A stretch of 64,000 nucleotides of DNA from Candidatus Stoquefichus massiliensis AP9 (GTDB lineage Bacteria; Bacillota_I; Bacilli_A; Erysipelotrichales; Coprobacillaceae): the NCBI RefSeq assembly GCF_000455285.1, contig NZ_HG005288.1, forward strand, positions 13,395-77,394. Direction: 5' to 3'. The position numbers were made by a program, and so were the translations under genes. The notes beneath the pieces were generated by a model, which worked only from the letters and a program-made list of their open reading frames with translations, searched no databases and had not been told where the DNA came from. Positions 56,450 through 64,000 of the stretch are shown here, piece by piece (positions within the stretch are counted from its first letter, which is position 1; every line of letters starts with the position of its first letter).

Positions 56450-57412
56450 TCACTTTCTAATATAATTTCTAAATATTAATATAGCATATATAAATATATA
56501 TAATTTATGTGTTATCATAAAATAAATATAATTATCATACTTATTCCCTTCCCTTTTTAATTTATTTAAGTTGTTTTGTAACAAGTATTGATTAATTAAA
56601 TTACAAGTTTTTTTAAAGCTAGAGTAGGATATTTTATATTCTAAAAATAATGATGTTTTTATACTTCTAAGTAGTAATAAATACTTACTTTTTTTACATT
56701 CGTTATTTATTACCTCAACTCCTAACTCATATAATTCGACCATTTCTTTCCACGAATCTACAACAATTCTATTAGATATAGAATTTTCTACAGAATTTAC
56801 AATATATACAATACTATCTATAAATTTGACATCATTAATACATTTTAAATATGAATATATAAAATGCGTATCTGCACCATATTTTTTTCTTGTAAACTGT
56901 AACTTATTTGTTATAATTACATCATTTAAAAACAATTTAGATGCAATACAATTTATAAAATATATATATTTCGGGTCAGTTATTACATTAGATATTTCAA
57001 TTTTTCCTTTGACCTTTTTTGGGTATGGATAATATATTTTTTCTGATTTCTTTGTTCTTTTCTTTAATCCTCCTATAACTAATTGGCAATCAAAATTCTC
57101 TGTAAGTGTCGCTATTGAGTTACTTGGTAATTCATCATCACTATCTAAAAATGTAACATACTTTCCTGAACACACCTCCAATCCCGCGTTTCTTGCAGCA
57201 CCTTCACCCTTATTAATTTGATTTATGACAATAATTCTTCTATCAACTTTCTTATAACTATTGCAAATATTTAATGAGTTATCTAATGAACCATCATTAA
57301 CTAAAATTATTTCCAATTTTCTATAAGTTTGATTAATAATACTCTCTACACATAACTCTAAAGTTTTTTCTGCGTTGTATATAGGAACTATCACTGATAC
57401 TAAGTCATACAT
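56450..57412 (-). CDS. Family 2 glycosyltransferase
   Basis: A 320-residue GT-A transferase. SVIVPIYNAEKTLELCVESI and IILVNDGSLDNSLNIC are the nucleotide-binding part, KGEGAARNAGLEVCSGKYVTFLDSDDE includes the DxD metal motif (SDD). The last 70 residues are hydrophobic in part (IYFMITHKLYIFIYAILIF), suggesting membrane attachment. GGAGG precedes ATG 57412. Confidence 0.92.
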   Translation of the reverse strand: MYDLVSVIVPIYNAEKTLELCVESIINQTYRKLEIILVNDGSLDNSLNICNSYKKVDRRIIVINQINKGEGAARNAGLEVCSGKYVTFLDSDDELPSNSIATLTENFDCQLVIGGLKKRTKKSEKIYYPYPKKVKGKIEISNVITDPKYIYFINCIASKLFLNDVIITNKLQFTRKKYGADTHFIYSYLKCINDVKFIDSIVYIVNSVENSISNRIVVDSWKEMVELYELGVEVINNECKKSKYLLLLRSIKTSLFLEYKISYSSFKKTCNLINQYLLQNNLNKLKREGNKYDNYIYFMITHKLYIFIYAILIFRNYIRK

Positions 57413-57584
57413 TTTTATCTCCTCCTTCGACTATATGGTAGTGTCAAAAACAATTAATTATTTTAATGATAATTTCATTAGAAGCTCTTATACTATCTAT
57501 ATTTTTATCAATCTCTCCCTAGGAACGGATATATAACCTGACATGATTTTCTATACAAAAAAGTAATACACCTTATAATTATAA

Positions 57585-57935
57585 GTGATAAACCACAATA
57601 GAAAGAATGTATTATCATTACCATGGTCAAGATTTATATCACTTCTTATTAAATTTTTAAACTTTTATGCATTCCCTTCTGTGCTTCGTAAATTCAAACA
57701 GAAACCTGAGGATTTAAAATTCGTTATAGATAGAAATCCAATATACAAAGCAGCACAGCAGTATTTCCAGTTAAAAGGTAAATATGTTGTAAACAGACAT
57801 ATAAAATCATTGACCACATCCAAGGTACTGAAACCATTTTTTACTACATATGAATATTTGCATATACTGTTCAACCTCTCTATAATCTGCTTGGCAGGAC
57901 TACGCTTACCTTATTTTATATATAAAGAGTTATAA
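57585..57935 (+). pseudogene. Coding-like fragment of unknown origin, opposite to the cluster
   Basis: On the plus strand, a frame of 116 codons with no ribosome site and a GTG start of doubtful use. From about 57650 it reads like protein: VLRKFKQKPEDLKFVIDRNP, YKAAQQYFQLKGKYVVNRHI, TTYEYLHILFNLSIICLAGL. It ends just inside the polymerase gene. Composition differs from the surrounding cluster. It may be the tail of a lost transposase or other mobile gene; I cannot name it. Confidence 0.4.
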
Positions 57936-59009
57936 CAATGTTAAAAGACTGTTATACTTAAAAATGCCACCAATTAACACATCTGCTCCTATATCTCCAA
58001 ATAAGACATAACTAAATAAAAAAACAAGTATTATAAAAATAAAATAAATACAAATTAATTGTAACGATTTCTTGGAATACTTCCCATTGCTAGAAAAAAG
58101 CATTGTATAATCCGAATATTGAAATACAATAATATTTTTATATATTCTAAAAAATGTTGAATTATAATAATAAATAGGACTTAAAAAAAGCATAAAATAA
58201 TCAAGCTTAATTAATGAATCATTTTTTCTAAAACTCTTTATATTTTTAAATATAAAGAAATGTAATACAAAGAAAATTATTTGAATACTTACAAACACCA
58301 TTGTTTTTGAAATACTTAATCTATTAGAAAGGTCATAAAAATATAAATTAACTTTACTTGACTGAAACAGCAAACTTGCAATATAAGGATAAAATGGAAT
58401 AAGAAAAATGGAAACAGAAAACAAAATGATGGTTTGATAATTGAAAGATATTCTCTTAATTTTATCTATAAAAATTAAAAAAATGTAAATATATCCTATT
58501 GTATGAAAACCAGCGGCAATACAACATAGTAAAGAATATTGAATTTTATCCTTCAAATCTTTATTACTCTTATTAAAAACATAGAGTGCGTATATTATTA
58601 TTACACTTGCTAAAAAGTTTCTTTTTTGTTGTATAAAATCCACCATAGGTAGCAACATAAATAATGCCATCACAATACAGGGCTTCGTCGACATCTTATA
58701 AATAATAAAAATAAATATTATTAGTGCTATAGCTGTAATTATTGAATTAAATAAAACGAAGTCAAAACCTAATTTTTGACTCACATGACATAAAAAACCA
58801 TATAAATAATCAGAAGAAAGAAATTTTGGAATCACATTTTTATATGATTGATATATTCCATAATACTCCACATAGTCGCCACCACCATTATTGAAAACCA
58901 TTAAAACAAATACCCATATAGAGTCTAAAATATAAACAATTTTATATTTATGGAGAAAGAAAGACATAATTATTAAAGAAAGTGTAATAATTAATCCATT
59001 AACTATCAT
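57930..59009 (-). CDS. wzy: Oligosaccharide repeat-unit polymerase (Wzy, EpsG family)
   Basis: A 359-residue membrane protein of about 10 helices with the EpsG pattern: FNNGGGDYVEYYGIYQSYKN near residues 40-60, then FIQQKRNFLASVIIIYAL. It polymerises repeat units on the outside of the membrane. The start overlaps the preceding gene's stop (ATGA). The C-terminus overlaps the 3' end of a plus-strand fragment by six bases. Confidence 0.88.
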   Translation of the reverse strand: MIVNGLIITLSLIIMSFFLHKYKIVYILDSIWVFVLMVFNNGGGDYVEYYGIYQSYKNVIPKFLSSDYLYGFLCHVSQKLGFDFVLFNSIITAIALIIFIFIIYKMSTKPCIVMALFMLLPMVDFIQQKRNFLASVIIIYALYVFNKSNKDLKDKIQYSLLCCIAAGFHTIGYIYIFLIFIDKIKRISFNYQTIILFSVSIFLIPFYPYIASLLFQSSKVNLYFYDLSNRLSISKTMVFVSIQIIFFVLHFFIFKNIKSFRKNDSLIKLDYFMLFLSPIYYYNSTFFRIYKNIIVFQYSDYTMLFSSNGKYSKKSLQLICIYFIFIILVFLFSYVLFGDIGADVLIGGIFKYNSLLTLL

Positions 59010-59968
59010 TTTATCAACCTACCAATTTTTATTTTTAAATTCTTAGATCTTAACTTAAAATAATGTAGATTAAAATGTTTTTTCTTAATTCTATTAAAAT
59101 TATCCTGAGTTACATCATTATATTCTAAATAATCAAATGAATTAGGAATAATTTTATATTTTTTGTTTAAATCATTGCAATCTATGTTGACTTTCATACT
59201 TCTAGATTGTAAATGAATATACATAAATTCTAGCTTTATAAGTTTTTTATTATTACAATAAAATCGATACAAATTTCCATTATCCCATAAAAATAAATTT
59301 TGAAAATTTTTTTCGACATAATACTTATAATTTGAATTCATTTTTGTTAATCTGAAATTTGATGTTTTCATATATGTATTAGCCGCAAAAGATTCATTAA
59401 AAATTTTTAAATTATGTTCTAAAAAAATACAATTTATACTATCATTATATTCTTCATCAAATGAACAATTTTTTTCATCACTAAAAACCTCATTAAACCT
59501 ACTACGTCCATTTAATGTTAACATAAAAGCTGTGTTTACTTTATCTTCATTTCTATACAATGTACAATGTCCTAAATCAAAAATTTTATCATATATATCC
59601 ATGTTAATTTTCTTTATAAATGTAGCAATATTTCCCCAAATCAAATCAACATCACAATACCCCCAATAATCATACTCAGTTAAATAATCGCTGAATATAT
59701 ATCCATAGGCAACCTTATAATCACAAAGCTTATATGGTCTACTACATGAAAAACTATTATTAAGCTTAATTTTTATTAAATTTTGCATATCAGTCCAATT
59801 ATTATAGTAGACTTTAACATTACTTGGATATCGATATTCTGATTTATCATCTGTAAAGATAATCCAATCACATATATCCTTGTTTTTTTCACAAGACGCT
59901 AGAAACAAATTAAAATAATTATTAAATTTACCATAATAAGGTATAATAAAAGCAATTTTATTCATCAT
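59006..59968 (-). CDS. DUF6625 family glycosyltransferase-like protein
   Basis: A 320-residue protein. KIAFIIPYYGKFNNYFNLFL is the N-terminal strand-loop, and YDYWGYCDVDLIWGNI is the family's acidic motif, equivalent to the DxD site of GT-A transferases. The C-terminal FMYIHLQSRSMK resembles the donor-site region. Sugar unknown. ATGA overlap with the following polymerase and with the preceding glycosyltransferase. Confidence 0.8.
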   Translation of the reverse strand: MMNKIAFIIPYYGKFNNYFNLFLASCEKNKDICDWIIFTDDKSEYRYPSNVKVYYNNWTDMQNLIKIKLNNSFSCSRPYKLCDYKVAYGYIFSDYLTEYDYWGYCDVDLIWGNIATFIKKINMDIYDKIFDLGHCTLYRNEDKVNTAFMLTLNGRSRFNEVFSDEKNCSFDEEYNDSINCIFLEHNLKIFNESFAANTYMKTSNFRLTKMNSNYKYYVEKNFQNLFLWDNGNLYRFYCNNKKLIKLEFMYIHLQSRSMKVNIDCNDLNKKYKIIPNSFDYLEYNDVTQDNFNRIKKKHFNLHYFKLRSKNLKIKIGRLIK

Positions 59969-61007
59969 TTAACTCCCCTCAGCAATTTATAAATTCTAAA
60001 AAAGATAAAAATTTCGAAATATAACTCTTTTTTACACATTTTAAAAAAAATCATCCATATTAAACTTAAATTATTACTTTGAAAAGTATCAAATAATTTC
60101 TTATAGTTATTTGTATTTATTATTTGTTCCACTTTATTTACCTTTTTTTTAATGTTCGTATCAGAATTTTCTATATTAAGAATAATACTAAATAATTCCA
60201 TTACTATTCTATTATTCAAGTTAATTGTATAACTACCTAACTCATTATCTTCTAAATATTGTGAAACTAGATTATAGAATCGCCATCTTTTTTCTTCATA
60301 CTGCGTTTTATAACTATGTAATAACGAGACTGAATTTTCTTTTTCATAATGATACCATGTATCTTCTAAATATATAACATCGCCTTTTATTTTTGAAAAA
60401 ACCATTATATTAAACCATCCATCTTCAATACCAATTTTTGATGTATCTACAAATGTGATATTCTTTATAAGGTCAGTTTTGTATAATTTTCCCCATGCAG
60501 TGTTTAATCTGTCCATCTCAAGAAGATTGTATTTTTTTTCTTTTAAAGATGGTCCGATTAAAATAGATAATAAATTATCCTTATCTTTTTTTCTGAAAAA
60601 TTTAAATTTTTTTCCTTAAAAATATGCACTTTTTTTGATTTGTTTTTATATTCTTTGATATATGGAAAAATTACTACTTCTGTACTTTTGTTAATTTTTC
60701 TTAAAATTTTTTTAATACAATCCACATCTAAAAAATCATCTGAATCTACAAACATTGTATATTGACCATTTACATGTTTTATTCCACAATTTCTTGCCGA
60801 AGATAATCCACCATTTACTTTGTGGAAAACTTTAATTCTTGAATCAATTAATTGATAATTATCACAAATGCTTCCACATCTATCAGTAGATCCATCATCA
60901 ACTAAAATAATTTCTATATTGGAATAAGATTGATCTAATAAACTTTCAATACACCTACTTAAATATTGTTCTACATTATAAACAGGTACCACTATACTTA
61001 CTAACAT
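59965..61007 (-). pseudogene. Family 2 glycosyltransferase split by an A7 frameshift
   Basis: The first part (61007 to 60558) is a normal GT2 start: VSIVVPVYNVEQYLSRCIES, IILVDDGSTDRCG, GGLSSARNCGIKHVNGQYTM, VDSDDFLD. It runs out after NLNFSEKKIRIIYYLF. The second part continues in another frame: KDKDNLLSILIGPSLKEKKY, then MDRLNTAWGKLYKTDLI. Adding one A to the A7 tract at 60586-60592 joins them (SEK-KDKDNLLS). Either a pseudogene or a gene rescued by slippage. ATG 61007 is preferred, with GGAGGG upstream. Confidence 0.8.
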
Positions 61008-61136
61008 TTTTCCCTCCATCTTCAGATATATATTTTATTTAAAACTTAATATATTACACTTTAATATTCAAAATACTATAGAACATATTATATGATTATT
61101 ATCCAATATCATATTTCTGACAAGAATAGGATATAC

Positions 61137-62279
61137 TTATATTGATTTATAAAGTTTTTCCATAATTTCATTGACTAGATCGATACTGTAGTTTTTAGAA
61201 ATATTAACACAATTAACTTTCATTGAATTCATTAATTCTTTACTTTCTTCAAGATTTTTAATCCCATTAGAAAAACCTTCAATATCTTCTGGTGAATATT
61301 TAAAACCAGTAATACCATTAATAGAATAATCATTAATCCCATTAATATTTGAGGTTAAAATTGGTAATCCCGTTGCCATTGCTTCAATTGCTGCCAATCC
61401 TAACCCTTCTCTTTTAGAAGGAAATGCAAACAAATCACTACAATTACATAATTGAACTACATCCGTTCTAAACCCTAACAAGAAAACCTGATCTTGCATA
61501 GATAAATCATTTATTAATTTTTTCAAATTATCTAATTCATTGCCTCTACCAACAATCAAATATTTTACTCTTTTATTGTTTAATAGAAAAATAGCCTTGA
61601 TAATTGTAGAATGATTTTTTCTATTAGATAACTCACCAACTGAAAGTATTAAAAAATCATTTTCACTTAATCCTAGAGATGTTCTATATTTTAGCCTATC
61701 CTTTGTATTTCTTTTAAACTTATTTACATCAACACCAACCCCTGGTACTTTAACAACTTTTTTTGCCTTAAATTTATTCGTAGCAATAGCATAGTCTTCA
61801 TCATTAATTGTAATCAAAACATCAGTATATTTAGATAATATTTTTTCTATTGGATAAAATATTATCCAACTCGATTTTGGACCACCTTTAAAAAAATGAA
61901 ACCCATGTGCAGTATATATACATTTAATATGTTTTCTCTTGCACACCAATCTTGCTATAGTACCCGCAATTGGTGTATGACAATGTACAAAACTATATTT
62001 GTATTTTTGTAATAATTTAAATGTTTGCATATAAGCGATGATGTGTTTACATAAGTTAAATATTGATCTTGAATAATTTATTTGAAAATATTTAACGTTT
62101 AAACTATCAAGACTTTTTTTCAAATCACTTTTTCTATCTTCGGTCCATATGCTTGTATCACTCCAATCACATGCAACATGAACTTCATACCCTAAATCAA
62201 TCAGTATATTGATATTATTCATATTAAACTGTCCAATCATGGAAGGTACTGTTGCTATCATCAAAACCTTTTTATTCAT
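61137..62279 (-). CDS. Family 4 glycosyltransferase
   Basis: A 380-residue GT-B transferase. The acceptor domain has HCHTPIAGTIARLVC and YTAHGFHFFKGGP; the donor domain has VPGVGVDVNKFKRN, LSVGELSNRKNH, and SKREGLGLAAIEAMATGLPI, where EGLGLAAIEA is the EX7E motif. FHFFKGGP near residue 125 is frequent in enzymes that start or extend capsular repeats. GAGGAGA precedes the ATG. Confidence 0.93.
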   Translation of the reverse strand: MNKKVLMIATVPSMIGQFNMNNINILIDLGYEVHVACDWSDTSIWTEDRKSDLKKSLDSLNVKYFQINYSRSIFNLCKHIIAYMQTFKLLQKYKYSFVHCHTPIAGTIARLVCKRKHIKCIYTAHGFHFFKGGPKSSWIIFYPIEKILSKYTDVLITINDEDYAIATNKFKAKKVVKVPGVGVDVNKFKRNTKDRLKYRTSLGLSENDFLILSVGELSNRKNHSTIIKAIFLLNNKRVKYLIVGRGNELDNLKKLINDLSMQDQVFLLGFRTDVVQLCNCSDLFAFPSKREGLGLAAIEAMATGLPILTSNINGINDYSINGITGFKYSPEDIEGFSNGIKNLEESKELMNSMKVNCVNISKNYSIDLVNEIMEKLYKSI

Positions 62280-62593
62280 TTAATTCTCCTCGCTGTTATT
62301 TCTGCATATATACTAGATTTACATGTATCAACTAATACAATCTTTATTTTCATACTGTAGCAGTTGTCTCAATATCTTGTAATTGTTTTAAAATATCGTT
62401 ATTAATAAGTGTATATTTCGTATTATTTATTGTGATAACGCACCAACTTAAGGTAGAAACCAAAATACTCTTATTTTTAAATCAATATCTTCTTTTTTCA
62501 TATTAATTATAATATTGTAAATGATATATTCCTTTAATTATCTATAAAACTTTGTTATTAAATTTTTATATTTTTTTCACAAACATTAAATTT
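62280..62593. other. Spacer between glycosyltransferase and acetyltransferase genes
   Basis: AT-rich. On the minus strand about 62350-62515 there is a weakly coding-like stretch (MKKEDIDLKIRVFWFLP then in another frame ITINNTKYTLINNDILKQLQ), possibly a small decayed gene, possibly chance. Confidence 0.3.
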
Positions 62594-63247
62594 CTACCCA
62601 TAATTTTTCTTTGCAGGAATTCCAAAATATATACCTTTGTCGTCTATATCTTTGATAACAGAACTTCCTGCTCCAATTATTACATATTCATTCAAGGATA
62701 TATTATTAATTATACTTGTGCCTATACCTATCCAAGTACGCTTGCCAACTTTTACTGTTCCTGCAATATGTACTCCGGGACTTATATGGACATAGTCTTC
62801 AATAATACAATCATGATCAACAGATGACGATGTATTAATAATGCAAGCACTCCCCACATTTGTATCCGCATTAATAACTACATTAGCCATTACAACAGTT
62901 CCCTCACCTATACTTACTGAATCATCTATAACTGCTGATGGATGTATTAATGTTGGTTGAATGATACCTTTTTTCATCAACAATTTTGAAATTTCTTCAC
63001 GCATCTGATTGTTTCCTATTGCAACAAAAAAATATAGATTACTGTATTTATCATCATCGCTGTTTAAATACATATCTATATCTTTTATTGTACCAATAAC
63101 ATCATACTTTCCATTCTTCTTTTTATTTTCATTGTCATCAATAAATCCTATAACTTCATATTGATTTTTTTTTGCTATATCAGCAACTACTTTACCATGT
63201 CCACCTGCCCCAATAATAATCATTTTCTTAATAGTATTCTCTATCAT
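62594..63247 (-). CDS. NeuD/PglD-like sugar O- or N-acyltransferase
   Basis: A 217-residue acetyltransferase. The N-terminal half is a Rossmann-like sugar-binding domain (IIIGAGGHGKVVADIAKKN, EVIGFIDDN), the C-terminal half a left-handed beta-helix of hexapeptides (VSIGEGTVVMANVVINADTN, HDCIIEDYVHISPGVHIAG, IGAGSSV). It probably acetylates a sugar nucleotide or repeat unit. ATGA overlap with the gene to its right. Confidence 0.93.
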   Translation of the reverse strand: MIENTIKKMIIIGAGGHGKVVADIAKKNQYEVIGFIDDNENKKKNGKYDVIGTIKDIDMYLNSDDDKYSNLYFFVAIGNNQMREEISKLLMKKGIIQPTLIHPSAVIDDSVSIGEGTVVMANVVINADTNVGSACIINTSSSVDHDCIIEDYVHISPGVHIAGTVKVGKRTWIGIGTSIINNISLNEYVIIGAGSSVIKDIDDKGIYFGIPAKKNYG

Positions 63248-64000
63248 CTGAAATATTTCTTCCTAAAATTAATATTTTTGTCCTTTTTATCAGCAAATAA
63301 TGCCTCTATATCTTTTGTTTCAATAATATTTTCTTTTCCTATAATAAAACCGTTAAAATGCAAAATATCCATTTGTTTTAGTTTTTTTATACTTTTAGTT
63401 AATGCAGGATGTAAAACATACAATGTTTCACTATTCAATTTAAGTTGATTATCACCAAGAATATAGGTGATATCCTTAGAGTGCATAAAATGTTGTTTAA
63501 TCTTATCATTCTTATTATCATATAAAATAATTCCTAGCATTCCTAATTGATATAAAACAGAGAACGGATGATTTTTTGCAGGACAATCCTCACACCCATT
63601 TTTACTACATTGCTTTAACTCATTAAACTTCTTACATATTTTTTTTAAATCAGAAGAAAACATCAGATTTTTTTCAATTAACAATAAAAGTTTTTCAAAA
63701 TTATCAGGGTTTTGCCAAAAATTAGGAAGAATTTTTTGTTTCTCAATATAATAACAATATTCATCTGTTTGCGACAAAGCTTCCTTATTATATGCTAGTT
63801 TACCCGCTTTTTCTTCAATTAACTTTTTTACTTTGTTACCACGTTCTAATTCCGAATTTAATTTTTTTATCTCTTCTAAATTTTTTGTAAGCATTTCTGC
63901 ATATTCCTGAATATCTCTTGTAGTATCAAATGAATGCCGATAAATGCTTTCAAATACTGTTTCATCCATATTAATATTATAGGGATTACATAATTTTTTT
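63244..64000 (-). CDS. C-terminal part of a large protein, probably a P-loop ATPase (partial)
   Basis: The frame is open to the right edge, so the ATG at 63969 is not a required start: the codons before it (reading KKLCNPYNIN) have no stop. IYRHSFDTTRDIQEYAEMLT resembles the sensor/lid region of P-loop ATPases of the Sll1717 type, followed by a helical tail and Cys residues CSKNGCEDCPAKN. It is only about 250 residues of the whole. Its role beside the polysaccharide locus is unknown. Confidence 0.55.
   Translation of the reverse strand, partial: KKLCNPYNINMDETVFESIYRHSFDTTRDIQEYAEMLTKNLEEIKKLNSELERGNKVKKLIEEKAGKLAYNKEALSQTDEYCYYIEKQKILPNFWQNPDNFEKLLLLIEKNLMFSSDLKKICKKFNELKQCSKNGCEDCPAKNHPFSVLYQLGMLGIILYDNKNDKIKQHFMHSKDITYILGDNQLKLNSETLYVLHPALTKSIKKLKQMDILHFNGFIIGKENIIETKDIEALFADKKDKNINFRKKYFR

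Overview
The window is AT-rich, low-GC Firmicutes DNA. Gene content (mraY-murD, LCP protein, UPF0371 protein, heterodimeric ABC exporter, Rnf, FprA with rubredoxin, Shine-Dalgarno sites of the AGGAGG type, TGA used as a stop) fits an anaerobic gut member of the Erysipelotrichia/Coprobacillaceae type. This placement is inferred from gene content and style, not from a marker search.

Layout. 0.1-2.4 kb: peptidoglycan precursor genes mraY and murD. 2.6-10 kb: a UPF0371 protein, a broken RDD membrane protein gene, an LCP cell-wall ligase, a DUF2974 hydrolase, an esterase behind a MerR/AdhR-like promoter, and a pRiA4b ORF-3-like protein. 10.2-13.2 kb: tRNA-Leu(CAA), a 6-phospho-beta-glucosidase, an orphan CRISPR array without cas genes, and a Tag glycosylase. 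13.3-19.9 kb: an RsmF-like methyltransferase with an HD protein, a TetR-controlled MacB-type transporter, a lipoprotein, thioredoxin and a nitroreductase. 19.9-23.3 kb: topoisomerase III and a decayed Rpn/YhgA-like nuclease gene. 23.5-27.7 kb: a heterodimeric ABC exporter with its MarR regulator and two matching operator-like sites. 27.7-34.9 kb: an oxygen/NO-detoxifying pair (FprA and rubredoxin) and a complete but unusual Rnf operon. 35.6-38.8 kb: a compact thiol-redox operon (RclA-like reductase, thioredoxin, CcdA-TlpA fusion, HxlR regulator). 39-49.4 kb: decayed fragments, an RumA-like protein that has lost its catalytic cysteine, YihY and CorC-like membrane proteins, a class I glutamine amidotransferase, a frameshifted MBL-fold gene, a FucO-like dehydrogenase, and an AAA/PD-(D/E)XK gene. 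49.5-64 kb: a leftward Wzx/Wzy-type surface polysaccharide locus making deoxy-amino-sugar and galactofuranose precursors, with glycosyltransferases, flippase, polymerase and an acetyltransferase. It continues past the right edge.

How genes work together. The Rnf complex would couple ferredoxin oxidation and NAD reduction to ion pumping. Its RnfB is cut down to a single Fe-S domain, a 57-residue Cys-rich membrane protein is inserted beside it, and RnfD carries two extra FMN-binding domains. FprA and rubredoxin dispose of O2 or NO. The RclA operon looks like a way to deal with oxidants and pass electrons out through CcdA to an extracytoplasmic TlpA domain.

The strongest candidates for something new are the RclA-Trx-CcdA/TlpA-HxlR operon, the remodelled Rnf complex, the Cys-less RumA-like protein, an 11-base poly-G tract that could switch the reading frame at the end of a sugar-nucleotide gene and its coupling to the next gene, and the cas-less CRISPR array. 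Several genes (RDD, a family-2 glycosyltransferase, MBL) carry single-base lesions, two of them in A7 tracts.
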